Assembly: GCA_022710935.1 (NCBI GenBank) | Contig: JAKLFY010000065.1 | Span: 1-35,579 of the forward strand | Length of the DNA: 35,579 nucleotides | Direction: 5' to 3' | Source of the DNA: Verrucomicrobiota bacterium | GTDB taxonomy: Bacteria > Verrucomicrobiota > Verrucomicrobiia > Limisphaerales > J093 | Shown: positions 1 to 8,303 of the stretch, piece after piece | Numbering within the stretch: position 1 is the first letter of the stretch | Layout: every line of letters starts with the position of its first letter | The notes under the pieces: generated by a model | The model's input: the letters and a program-made list of their open reading frames with translations, nothing else | The model's database searches: none | Told to the model about the DNA's origin: nothing | Made by a program: the position numbers and the translations under genes

Positions 1-342
1 CCGTCACTCATGCATGTCGAGCGGCCGACAGGACTGATCTTCCGGGATGACAGAAGTTAGACGCGGGTCAGGTGGCGGTTGCGGCGCGGTGACGTCTGCG
101 CCGCGCTGCGGGGTCTGTGGATCATCTCCTGTCCTGGCAGCGCCCAGGGGGGGGAGATAATATGACATAGTCAAGAACTGACCCGTATTCAAGCGGCGAG
201 CGTATAGGCTGTCCGTCACCTTTCGCCGCAGACAGCCGGACTTCTGCCAGATGATTGGTGAGGTGGGTCTGGACCCGCGCTGTGTGCGGCCGCTCTGACG
301 TCCTACCGGTTGACGTTTCCGGCTGGGACCAATTCGCGCTTC
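1..342. other. left-end stretch without a recognisable gene
   Basis: Short open frames exist on both strands, but none gives a protein I recognise. They are rich in Arg, Pro and Ala, as expected from chance frames in GC-rich DNA. The stretch lies downstream of the reverse-strand gene ending at 343. I see no convincing terminator, tRNA or repeat in it. Confidence 0.5.
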
Positions 343-1287
343 TCATCCGAAGAGCTGGCCTTGACCGCCGGGCCACCCTGAGCCCTTCCTGCTGGTCAGC
401 AACTTCTCGGCCCGCTGCCGCACTCCCTTGTCCCGATCACTCCGGGCAAGCCCTTCGAGCACTTCCCACCGCCCCAGCGCCGCCGCCAGATCCGCTGCGG
501 CTTTGCGCACATCGGCCCGAGCGATACCCCGGGCGACGGACACGGCCTCGGCGGCAGTCGGGTGATCCGGATGCTCAGTCAGCCAATCCAGCAGGCCCAG
601 CGCTCGCCAGCGCGCCTGCTCATCCTTGGCCGAACGGCGGATGTCTGGGAACAGTCTTCTCGCCGCACGATCCGCTTCCCTGCGCTCCTGGTTCTCGATC
701 CACCAGGCAGCCAAAGGGCGCAGGTTCGCCTCCCATCCCCAACGACGGCCGCTCTGAACCGCGAGCATCAGCCGGTCGATCTCGATCGACCCCACGGAGA
801 CCCCGAGGAATCGCTGCTCCCGTGCGTCCAAGGTCACGATCATGCCTTCACCTGGCTGTCGGACCTCGGGCAGCAACCCCTGCAGTGGATACTGGCGCAC
901 GGCTTCATCGCCGTGCTCGACCACGGACTGGGCAGCAGCCAGACAAGGCAGGACACCGAGATCTCTGCTGAATGCGTCAAGGATCTCAGGCACGCGGAGG
1001 CTGAGGCCGGTGCCCCGGCGCAGCCCCTCCCACGACGCCACGAGCACACTGCGCAACAGCAGGCCCTGTTCGGATTCGGAGAGCACACGCACCGCGGCGC
1101 GCAGGGAGGCAATCGCGGTTTGGGCATGGGCCACGCCACCCAGGCGGCCCTCGTGCCGATACCGAGACCCGCCCCTCGTCTCCGACATCCGGATGACCAG
1201 GAAGGCGGCCCATCGGCGGTGCTCGCCGACCGGGCCGTTGATCAGCAACTCAGGGAGATCAGCATACTCCAATTCTTCGTTGTTCAT
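343..1287 (-). CDS. unrecognised protein, 314 aa
   Basis: This is an intact ATG-to-TGA frame of 314 residues and the only plausible coding frame across the region. I do not recognise the family. The protein is soluble, with no signal peptide or membrane segment. Its second half is Ala/Arg/Leu-rich and reads like helical repeats (roughly residues 215-300, with many charged helices), so a HEAT-like or helical-bundle fold is possible. No catalytic motif is visible. No clear Shine-Dalgarno precedes the start. Upstream in the same direction lies a likely gene remnant at 1332-1532. Its surroundings hold few genes and several fragments, which suggests a region of gene turnover. Confidence 0.55.
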   Translation of the reverse strand: MNNEELEYADLPELLINGPVGEHRRWAAFLVIRMSETRGGSRYRHEGRLGGVAHAQTAIASLRAAVRVLSESEQGLLLRSVLVASWEGLRRGTGLSLRVPEILDAFSRDLGVLPCLAAAQSVVEHGDEAVRQYPLQGLLPEVRQPGEGMIVTLDAREQRFLGVSVGSIEIDRLMLAVQSGRRWGWEANLRPLAAWWIENQERREADRAARRLFPDIRRSAKDEQARWRALGLLDWLTEHPDHPTAAEAVSVARGIARADVRKAAADLAAALGRWEVLEGLARSDRDKGVRQRAEKLLTSRKGSGWPGGQGQLFG

Positions 1288-1331
1288 CGCAGATCAAAGT
1301 TAGGCGTCGACATCGACAGCCCCGACCATAC

Positions 1332-1532
1332 TCATTCGACCGGAACCGCGCGAGATTCATCACAGCCTCCCCGGCGGCCAGTGCTCGAACTCATTGGGTG
1401 ATTCGCCGTGCTTCTCCAGGACGAGCAGGTTCGGTCCCGGATTCGTCGCCAGATCTCGGGCGCGCCGACGAGGGCGACATGGAAGTCGAAGGCGATGGCG
1501 GTTCGAGTCATGTCAGCCTCGCCAGTTGGCAT
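1332..1532 (-). pseudogene. possible pRiA4b ORF-3-like N-terminal fragment
   Basis: The 66-residue frame begins with about 25 residues resembling the start of plasmid pRiA4b ORF-3-like proteins: a short beta strand (AFDFHVALVG) followed by the typical IWRRI motif. After that motif the resemblance stops, and the expected LHxVLQxAMGW segment is absent. A different frame of the same strand stays open to a double stop near 1369-1374 and also looks protein-like, ending EFEHWPPGRL. A frameshift or a patchwork of fragments would explain both. The call rests on one short motif. Confidence 0.3.
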
Positions 1533-1752
1533 TCAAAAGACGCGGGCACGATTTCCTTCGGCATATTGGTCAGTCTGGCAGAGCCAGAGGCGCATCTCAA
1601 CGCGGAGGCACGGTGATGGAATTGGCATCGCGCATGAACTTGCCTGGGCCTCGGCCTCTGTCATGATCCCGGAATCACGCACCGCGCCAGGGATTACGGT
1701 GCAAATTGAAGGAACCGACCATGCCGACATCTAGGTTTGAAGGGATCAAGAT

Positions 1753-1836
1753 CACCACGCCATACCAGCTCACTGTGTGAACCGGGTGATTCCATCCTGT
1801 CCCCCCTCCGGCGTTGTCGAAACTGTACCCGTTGGC
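1753..1836 (-). pseudogene. remnant of a formylglycine-generating-enzyme (SUMF1/FGE) family gene
   Basis: Read on the reverse strand, about 28 residues match the conserved FGE-sulfatase family core. A GYSFDNAG stretch is followed by NHPVHTVSWYGVV, which corresponds to the usual NHPV-x-VSWYDAVxYCNW block. After SWYGVV the frame loses similarity: the CNW/CNARSE part is missing. What lies before it is simple repeat sequence rather than the family's beta-rich region. FGE-fold proteins either oxidise a sulfatase Cys to formylglycine or have other roles. This piece is far too short to function. Confidence 0.5.
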
Positions 1837-1890
1837 CGCGGACGGCGAAAAGGCGCTCCCGCCTTCGCCCGAGGCTGCGGCGCGGCAAGC

Positions 1891-1945
1891 CCGAACTCCG
1901 AACTTCGAACTCCCATCTCCGAACTCCCATCTCCGATCTTCGCCT
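1891..1945. repeat. short tandem repeat, 14-bp unit
   Basis: The 14-mer CGAACTCCCATCTC occurs twice back to back (1906-1919 and 1920-1933). It is flanked by degenerate partial copies: CGAACTCCGAACTT on the left and CGATCTTCG on the right. It adjoins the FGE-like remnant, in a stretch with no intact gene. Confidence 0.75.
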
Positions 1946-2085
1946 GCGAGTTTACGCGATGGGGGCTGACATCTGTGGCCCCCCCCCATACGAAGTTTTG
2001 GCAGAATTGCAGAGGGTGGCTGCCTTTGGGGGACGAGTTGATGGGGGATGGTTGAGGGTTGATGGGCAACCGGTTGAACGATGGG

Positions 2086-4281
2086 CTAGACGACAGCGAT
2101 CCGCCGCAGGCGCGCCAGCAGCCCTGAGAATCGGTGCCGGGTGCGGTTGTTCCGCACAGCCAGTGCCAGGGCGTTGGTCTGCCCCACCAGCACCACAAGC
2201 CGTTTCCCGCGCGTGATCCCGGTGTAAAGCAGGTTCCGTTGCAGGAGCAGGTAGTGCTGCATGGCCAGCGGCATCACCACGGCCGGGAACTCCGATCCCT
2301 GCGACTTGTGGACCGTGATCGCATACGCCAACACGATCTCGTCCAGCTCGCCAAAATCATAGATCACATCCCGCTGATCGAATCGCACCGTCATCTCGCG
2401 CTCGATCATGTCGATCCGCTCGACCCGCCCCAGATCCCCGTTGAACACCTCCTTGTCGTAGTTGTTCTCGGTCTGCATCACCTTGTCCCCGATTCGGAAT
2501 TGCCAGCCGAATTTCTCGATCACCGCCTGGTCCGGCCGGGGCGGATTGAGCTCGGCCTGGAGTCGGACGTTGAGCTGGCGCATCCCCAACAACCCGCGGT
2601 TCATGGGACAAAGCACCTGCACATCCCCGACCGGATCGAGGCGAAAGCGTGTCGGGATGCGGCGTTTCACCATCTCGATCACAGTGCGCAGAATCGCTTC
2701 CGGGTCGCTCCGCTCGACAAAGTAGAAATCCGAGGCGGTGTCGGGCGGCAGCGGCGGCGGGAGTTGGCCTTCGTTGACGCGATGGGCCGTGATGACGATC
2801 CGGCTGTGGGCGGCCTGGCGGAAGATCTCGGTCAACCGGGCCACCGGCATCGCCCCGCTCTCGATCACATGGCGCAACACCAGACCCGGGCCGACCGATG
2901 GCAGTTGGTCCGCGTCGCCCACCAGCAACAGGCCGGCCTGACGCGGCAGGGCGCGCAAAAGCTGGTGCATCAGCGGCACGTCCACCATCGACATCTCGTC
3001 AACGACCAGATAGTCGCAATCGAGCGGGTTGGCTTCGTTGCGCAGAAACCCGCCCGAGCCCGGCTGCGCTTCGAGCAGGCGATGAATGGTCCTGGCCTCG
3101 AATCCCGTGGCTTCCGCCATCCGTTTCGCGGCCCGCCCCGTCGGCGCGCACAAAAGGCACCGCACCCGTTTGGCCCGCAGAATGAGCAGGATCGATTTGA
3201 CCAGCGTCGTTTTGCCGACACCCGGTCCGCCGGTGACGACCAACACGCGGGCGGACCACGCCTGGCGCAGCGCCTCACGCTGGCTGGGAGCCAGTTCCGT
3301 CCCGGTCTTCGCCTGGCACCACGCGACGGCCTTGTCCAGATCGATGCTCGGGAATGCCGGCGGCATGGCCGCAAGGCGGCAGAGAGAGTGGGCGATCGCC
3401 TCCTCGGCCCGCTGCAGCCGAGGCAGGAAGAGCAACACGTGATCGTCGATCGTCTCTTGCGTGAGGTTGCCTTGCGCCAACGTACGTTCCAGGGCGGCCT
3501 CGACAACCGCCGGCCCGACCGCGAGCAGCTTCTCCGCCTCGTCCTTCAGCGCCTCGACCGGCAACGCGCAGTGGCCGTCGTTCGTCGCCGTCAGCAGCAC
3601 ATGCGCCAGACCGGCACAGGCCCGCTCGATCGAGTCGTGCGGCACACCGAGTTTCCGGGCGATTTCATCCGCCGTCTTGAATCCGATCCCATGGATGTCG
3701 CGGGCCAGGCAGTACGGATCGCGCCGAACGGTTTCGACGGCCTGGACGCCATAGGTCCTGTAGATGCGAACGGCCCGGCTGGTGCTGACCCCGTGCGAGT
3801 GCAGGAACACCATGATCTCGCGCACCGCCTTCTGTTCGGCCCAGGCCTCCTTGATCCGATGGCGTCTCTTGGGACCGATGCCCTCGACCTCCTCGAGCCG
3901 CGCCGAGAAATGATCGATGATGTCGAAGATCTGCTCCCCGAACTTCGCGACCAGCTTCCGCGCGTACACGGGACCGATCCCTTTGACCATGCCGCTGCCC
4001 AGGTACTTCTCGATCCCCTCGCGCGTTGTCGGAGCCGTGCTGGTCAGCACATCCGCCCGGAATTGAAGCCCATACTCCCGGTCCTGCACCCAACGCCCTT
4101 CTCCGTGGATGTATTCGCCCGGGGCAACCGATGCCAGCGCACCGACCACGCAGACCAGGTCGCGGTGCCCGCGCGCCTTGACCTTCAGCACGGCGAACCC
4201 GGTGTCTTCGTTGAAAAACGTCACCCGCTCGATCAAGCCGGCGAGGCTTTCCGGAGGCGTGGCGGGCGAGGCAGGCTGCAC
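2086..4281 (-). CDS. recD2: RecD2-type ATP-dependent DNA helicase
   Basis: This 731-residue protein has the RecD2/YrrC layout: an N-terminal OB-like region starting GLIERVTFFNEDTGFAVL, tandem helix-hairpin-helix segments (about residues 94-140), then the SF1B motor. The Walker A is GGPGVGKT (351-358), Walker B is VVDEMSM (about 426-432), GDADQLPSVGPG sits at 455-466, and AITVHKSQGSEFP marks the C-terminal helicase motif. RecD2 unwinds DNA 5'-3' and acts in repair in bacteria lacking RecBC; no RecB or RecC gene is adjacent. The start is GTG at 4281, chosen because the family similarity begins within 15 residues. Its upstream DNA is the interior of a broken fucosidase gene, so the promoter is displaced or lies inside that gene. 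Confidence 0.95.
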   Translation of the reverse strand: MQPASPATPPESLAGLIERVTFFNEDTGFAVLKVKARGHRDLVCVVGALASVAPGEYIHGEGRWVQDREYGLQFRADVLTSTAPTTREGIEKYLGSGMVKGIGPVYARKLVAKFGEQIFDIIDHFSARLEEVEGIGPKRRHRIKEAWAEQKAVREIMVFLHSHGVSTSRAVRIYRTYGVQAVETVRRDPYCLARDIHGIGFKTADEIARKLGVPHDSIERACAGLAHVLLTATNDGHCALPVEALKDEAEKLLAVGPAVVEAALERTLAQGNLTQETIDDHVLLFLPRLQRAEEAIAHSLCRLAAMPPAFPSIDLDKAVAWCQAKTGTELAPSQREALRQAWSARVLVVTGGPGVGKTTLVKSILLILRAKRVRCLLCAPTGRAAKRMAEATGFEARTIHRLLEAQPGSGGFLRNEANPLDCDYLVVDEMSMVDVPLMHQLLRALPRQAGLLLVGDADQLPSVGPGLVLRHVIESGAMPVARLTEIFRQAAHSRIVITAHRVNEGQLPPPLPPDTASDFYFVERSDPEAILRTVIEMVKRRIPTRFRLDPVGDVQVLCPMNRGLLGMRQLNVRLQAELNPPRPDQAVIEKFGWQFRIGDKVMQTENNYDKEVFNGDLGRVERIDMIEREMTVRFDQRDVIYDFGELDEIVLAYAITVHKSQGSEFPAVVMPLAMQHYLLLQRNLLYTGITRGKRLVVLVGQTNALALAVRNNRTRHRFSGLLARLRRIAVV

Positions 4282-4320
4282 GGGTGCCGATCATGCGCGC
4301 CCCACCCGAGCCTGGCAAGC

Positions 4321-5715
4321 AAGGCGGATTCGAAGCACCACGACGGTTTTGCGCTCTTCGATTCACAGGCCAGCGACTGGAACGTCGCCAAGGCCGCCCC
4401 CTACGGCAAGGATTTGCTCCAGCCGCTGGCGGAGGCTTGCCAGCGCCACGGCCTCAGGCTCGGCTTCTACTACTCGCAGGCGCAGGACTGGAACAATCCC
4501 GGCGGGGGCGTCTGCGGCGAGCATTGGGACCCGGCCCAGGCGGGCGACATGGGCGTGTACATCCGCGACGTCGCTGTGCCGCAAGTGACCGAACTCCTGA
4601 CCCGCTACCCGCTTTCGATTCTTTGGTGGGACACCCCGTGCGGCATGACCAAAGAATTCGCCGATCAGCTCATCCCCCTGTTGCGGCTTCGCCCCAGCAT
4701 CATTCACAACAATCGGTTGGGCGTCTACCCGGGCGACACCGAAACGCCCGAACAGGAAATCCCCGCCACCGGGTTCAAGGGGCGCGATTGGGAGACGTGC
4801 ATGACGATGAATGACACGTGGGGCTTCAAGAGCTACGACCACAACTGGAAGCCGACCCAGGTGCTGGTCCGCAACCTGATCGACTGCGCCAGCAAAGGGG
4901 GCAAGCACCTGCTCAATGTCGGCCCTACGAGCGAGGGGCTGATCCCCGAGCCATCGCTCCAGCGGTTGAGGGAAGTCGGCGCCTGGATGAAGGTCAACGG
5001 CGAGGCGATCTATGCCACCACCGCCAGCCCTTTCAAGAAACTCGCCTGGGGTCGCTGCACCCAAAGGGCCGGCAAGCTCTACCTCCACGTGTTCGATTGG
5101 CCCCGGAACGGCCAACTGGATCTCCCGCTCGTCAGTCGCGTCAGGAAGGCCTACCTCCTGGCCAAACCGGGTGAGACTTTGGCAGTGACCGACCGGGAAG
5201 AGGGCAAACGCATCTCGGTCCCCAGCGCGCCGCCATCCCCCTATGCCGGTGTGGTCGTCTGCGAGATCGACGGCCCGCCCACGGTGGTTGTGCCCCGGAT
5301 TCGGCAGGAGGCCGACGGCGCCCTCACGCTGGGAGCGGCGGACGCCGACATCATCGGCCACTCGCTCAAGATCGAGACCAAGGGGAGCGGTGAGCCGAAC
5401 CTCGGCTATTGGGTCGATGCCAAAGACTACGCCACCTGGCCGGTCACCATCACTCGAGCTGGCGACCACATCGTCCAGGCCACCCATGCCTGCGCCCCCG
5501 GCGCCGAGGGCAGCGTCGTCTGCCTGCGGATCGGCGACGACGCCCATTCCGCCACCGTTCCGGCCACCCAGGGGTGGGACGATTTCGTGACGGCCCAGGC
5601 CGGACGAGTCCAGATCCGCGCCACCGGCCCCGTGGACATCACCCTCAAGGCAACGGAAATGCCTCGCGGCGCCGTTGTGAACCTGCGCTCGATTGTCTTT
5701 AGGCCGGCGAAGTGA
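4321..5715 (+). pseudogene. 5'-truncated GH29 alpha-L-fucosidase with C-terminal domain
   Basis: From position 4330 the frame reads as a GH29 alpha-L-fucosidase, entering abruptly at the SKHHDGFALFDS block. It continues with LGFYYSQAQDW, the strand carrying the likely nucleophile Asp (ILWWDTP), LLNVGPTSEG near the end of the barrel, and a beta-rich C-terminal domain of about 120 residues. Everything normally before HHDGF is missing: the signal peptide, the first barrel strands and the substrate-binding His of the HWG motif, roughly 100-140 residues. The frame is open further upstream only because it runs antisense through recD2. No in-frame ATG or GTG lies near the junction. The coding part shows no internal stop, so the loss looks recent or may be an assembly join. 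Confidence 0.85.
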
Positions 5716-5839
5716 GCTCCGCACGGCCAGTCGGGCATGGGATGGCGTTCGTTGGACCGTCAGACAATCGCTTGCGATCACGATCACTTGCGATGTTTGA
5801 CTTCCTGTCTATGATACCCCCCGCCAGTGCGCCATTGCC

Positions 5840-6439
5840 ATGATTCGCAAACACCCGTCGCGCCCGTCGAAACGCCGGCCTCCGGCCAGCAAACCGCCCC
5901 CCATTTCTCGGCCCGAGGAGATCCAGGCACCCGCGCCGGGGGGACCCTCGACGCGAGGCGAGAGTTCACTCGGACGATTCCTGATGGAGGTGATCGCCTA
6001 TTTCGAGGTGCGGTCGGTGTCAACACGCGAAATCGAGTTGCTGCGCCCCACCCACGAGAACGGATGGCTCCGGCCCGAGATCGAAGCGAAACTCGAACGG
6101 TTGCACCCGAACTGCCCCGATCATCGCGAGTTGGCCCGTCTGGTGCGGCTCAGCATCGACTTGCTCGAAGCCGTCGACCAGGGGCGCTTTAACCCCGGTC
6201 CGGACTGGGCGTTGGTTGAACCGCGTCTGCTCCGTGCCCTCGCCTATTTCGTGCGTGAAGGCGACGCCATCCCCGACAATCTTCCGCACGGTTTTGACGA
6301 TGACATGCGGGAGTTCGGCGAGTTGGCGGAGCAAGCCAGCGCGGTGTTCACCGTGTTCGAAGCGCTCCAGTGGCGTTCGAAGCGCAAGCGCAACGACGGA
6401 GGCGGGGCGTCCGGCACACCCTCAGCGGCCAGTGCCTGA
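5840..6439 (+). CDS. DUF1232 (YkvA)-like small protein
   Basis: This 199-residue protein has a basic, Pro-rich N-terminal tail (residues 1-45) and a helical core. Near residues 130-155, RLLRALAYFVREGDAIPDNLPHGFDDD resembles the DUF1232 core, where the family usually shows ALAYxxxPIDLIPDxxPxxGxLDD. Here the hydrophobic membrane-hairpin character is lost and the segment is more polar. The function of DUF1232 proteins is poorly known. The ATG at 5840 is the first start after the fucosidase. The radical SAM gene starts 100 bp downstream on the same strand. Assignment to the family is tentative. Confidence 0.6.
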   Translation: MIRKHPSRPSKRRPPASKPPPISRPEEIQAPAPGGPSTRGESSLGRFLMEVIAYFEVRSVSTREIELLRPTHENGWLRPEIEAKLERLHPNCPDHRELARLVRLSIDLLEAVDQGRFNPGPDWALVEPRLLRALAYFVREGDAIPDNLPHGFDDDMREFGELAEQASAVFTVFEALQWRSKRKRNDGGGASGTPSAASA

Positions 6440-6539
6440 TTCCGCCGGATGGCCGCGTGCACAGCGCCGGGCCCGGCCTTGCCTGCCGCGGCGGGCGCTG
6501 CGTCTTGCCCTGCGGCGGGCGTGCGCCTAGAATGGGGGC

Positions 6540-7418
6540 GTGTCAGATCAGAGCGATGCCATAACCAGTGCAATGCCTGTTGTGCGAGACCACGCGCGGG
6601 TGTTCGACCGTTTCGTCTTCGTCTACCCCGTCATCTCACGGCGTTCGGGCGGCCTCTCGCTGGGGGTCAATCTCAACCCGGACAAACGCTGCAACTTCGA
6701 CTGCGCCTACTGTGAGGTCGATCGCCGAACACCTGGGCGGGCCAAAGAAGTCGATCTGATCCGACTGCGCGCCGAGCTGAGCGCGTTGGTCCAGTCAGCC
6801 CTCACCGGACAGTTGGGCCTGACACCCAAGTTCGCCGAGGTCGCGGCCCTCACCCGCCGCATCCGGGACATTGCCTTCAGCGGGGATGGCGAACCGACCA
6901 TGGTCCCGAATTTCGCCGACTGCGTGCAGGCGGTGATCGAGGTGAAGCGGGCCCAGGCGTTGGCCGACACCAAGATCGTGCTGATTACGAACGCGACCGG
7001 CCTGGACAAGAGCGACGTCAAGCGCGGGTTGGCGCTGCTGGAGGCCCACCAGGGGGAGATCTGGGGCAAACTCGATGCCGGCACCGAAGCCTACTACCGG
7101 TTGGTCAATCGCAGTCACGTTGCCTTCGACCGCATCCTGCGCAACCTGACCATCACAGCGCAGGCCCGCCCAATCGTGATCCAGAGCCTGTTCATGAAAG
7201 TGCGCGGCGAACCGATGCCCGCCCCTGAACTCGAAGCGTACTGCGGACGGCTCCGCGACATCCTCTCGGCAGGCGGATCCATCCGCGAGGTGCAGGCCTA
7301 CACCATCGCCCGCCCCACACCGGAACCGTGGGTCGAACGCCTCGATCGGGCGGATCTCGACTCGATCGCCGCGGCGATCCGCGCCCGCACCGGGCTGCCC
7401 GTCCTGACCTTCGACTGA
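6540..7418 (+). CDS. radical SAM domain protein
   Basis: A 292-residue radical SAM enzyme. The 4Fe-4S/SAM motif CNFDCAYC is CX3CX2C (Cys51, Cys55, Cys58), followed by the SAM-binding SGDGEPT stretch near residue 115. The remaining barrel strands are recognisable (KIVLITNATGLD, IWGKLDAGTEAYY, RPIVIQSLFM). It is of the short COG0731-like type without a large accessory domain. Its substrate cannot be read from sequence. The start is GTG at 6540, preceded by a GGGGG run; ATG at 6571 is an alternative. It lies 25 bp before ispD and may be co-transcribed with it. Confidence 0.85.
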   Translation: MSDQSDAITSAMPVVRDHARVFDRFVFVYPVISRRSGGLSLGVNLNPDKRCNFDCAYCEVDRRTPGRAKEVDLIRLRAELSALVQSALTGQLGLTPKFAEVAALTRRIRDIAFSGDGEPTMVPNFADCVQAVIEVKRAQALADTKIVLITNATGLDKSDVKRGLALLEAHQGEIWGKLDAGTEAYYRLVNRSHVAFDRILRNLTITAQARPIVIQSLFMKVRGEPMPAPELEAYCGRLRDILSAGGSIREVQAYTIARPTPEPWVERLDRADLDSIAAAIRARTGLPVLTFD

Positions 7419-7443
7419 TGGTCCCTTCTTCCTCCATGCCCTC

Positions 7444-8148
7444 ATGAATGCCGCCGTGATCGTCGCCGCGGGACGCGGAACCCGGATGGGGCCGGAGGTG
7501 GACAAGCTCTTCCTCGAAGCGGCGGGGCGCCCGATCATCGCGCACACCTGGCAGCGATTCGAGGACGCCGACTGCATTCACGAGATCGTGCTTGTGGTGC
7601 GGTCGGGTATGGAGACGGCCTTTCGCGAGATGGCGGTTCGCTTCGGTTTCCGCAAACCGTGGCGCGTCGTGAGAGGCGGCGCGGAACGTCAGGATTCCGT
7701 CTGGAACGGTCTTCAGGCCGTGTCCGATCGAGCGCAAGTGGTGGCAATCCAGGACGGCGCCCGGCCCTGCACGGTCGCTGCGCTCATCCGTGCGACCATC
7801 GACGCGGCGCAGGCAACAGGCGCGGCCGTCGCGGCGCACCGGGTGACCGACACGATCAAGGAATCCGACGACGGCGTGGTGATTGCCCGCCACCCGGAAC
7901 GGTCGAGGTTCTGGGCTGTGCAGACGCCGCAGGCATTTCGAACCGATGTGATCCGACGCGCCCTGGCGGCTGTGCGCGAGCGGGGGGCGCGGGTGACCGA
8001 CGACACAGCCGCCTGCGATCTCATCGGGCAGCCGGTTCAATTGGTCGAGAGCCACTCCCCGAATCCCAAGATCACGGTGCCCGACGATCTCGCGCTGTTG
8101 GAGTGGCGCCTGAGCCGGATCAACGGCCCATCCCGGACAGCCGGCTGA
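7444..8148 (+). CDS. ispD: 2-C-methyl-D-erythritol 4-phosphate cytidylyltransferase
   Basis: A 234-residue IspD, which transfers CMP from CTP to 2-C-methyl-D-erythritol 4-phosphate in the MEP pathway to isoprenoids. The nucleotide-binding loop AAGRGTRMG is at residues 8-16 with the usual Lys in DKLFL. The body retains RQDSVWNGL, QDGARP (IHDAARP in most homologues), AAHRVTDTIK, WAVQTPQAF and VTDDTAACDLIG. The end KITVPDDLALLE is typical. The length matches the family. No ispF is fused or adjacent. Confidence 0.95.
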   Translation: MNAAVIVAAGRGTRMGPEVDKLFLEAAGRPIIAHTWQRFEDADCIHEIVLVVRSGMETAFREMAVRFGFRKPWRVVRGGAERQDSVWNGLQAVSDRAQVVAIQDGARPCTVAALIRATIDAAQATGAAVAAHRVTDTIKESDDGVVIARHPERSRFWAVQTPQAFRTDVIRRALAAVRERGARVTDDTAACDLIGQPVQLVESHSPNPKITVPDDLALLEWRLSRINGPSRTAG

Positions 8149-8245
8149 TCGGGGCGGCTCGCGCGCTACGCGGGAAATCGCGGCGAGCCAAGCTGGGGCC
8201 GCGACGCGACGCGACGCGCGTGGCCCCCTCGCTGATCCCGCACGC

Positions 8246-8274
8246 TTGCTAACCGGTCACAAGACCGTTACTTT
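8246..8274 (+). promoter_or_regulatory. candidate sigma70-type promoter of the ctp-tsaD pair
   Basis: A -35-like TTGCTA (8246-8251) and a -10-like TACTTT (8269-8274) are separated by 17 bp. They lie 29 bp before the ctp start codon, just after a GC-rich patch with repeated CGCGACG words downstream of ispD. A purine-rich GAAAGGA at 8295-8301 would be the ribosome-binding site. This is pattern evidence only. Confidence 0.35.
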
Positions 8275-8303
8275 CCGGCGCATGGTTTCTCTTTGAAAGG
8301 ACT

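Larger units (their letters stand above)
1533..2085. other. gene-poor region with remnants and simple repeats
   Basis: No intact gene is visible between the fragment at 1332-1532 and the stop codon of recD2. The stretch holds a short formylglycine-generating-enzyme-like remnant (1753-1836), tandem 14-mers (1906-1933), and a low-complexity patch of GTTGATGGG/GGATGG words near 2036-2085. The open frames here are short and mutually overlapping. Confidence 0.55.

Noticed and set aside
56-1305. Two integron-like core motifs GTTAGAC (56-62) and GTTAGGC (1299-1305) flanking the unknown gene at 343-1287
   Set aside because: The 7-base pattern is very degenerate and expected many times in this window. 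I found no paired inverse core or imperfect palindrome of an attC site, and no integrase.
2134-5715. Forward open frame of 1193 codons joining the antisense of recD2 to the fucosidase
   Set aside because: The first 730 codons are the complement of recD2 and read as low-complexity Arg/His/Asp/Gln-rich sequence. Only the part from about 4330 resembles a protein family.
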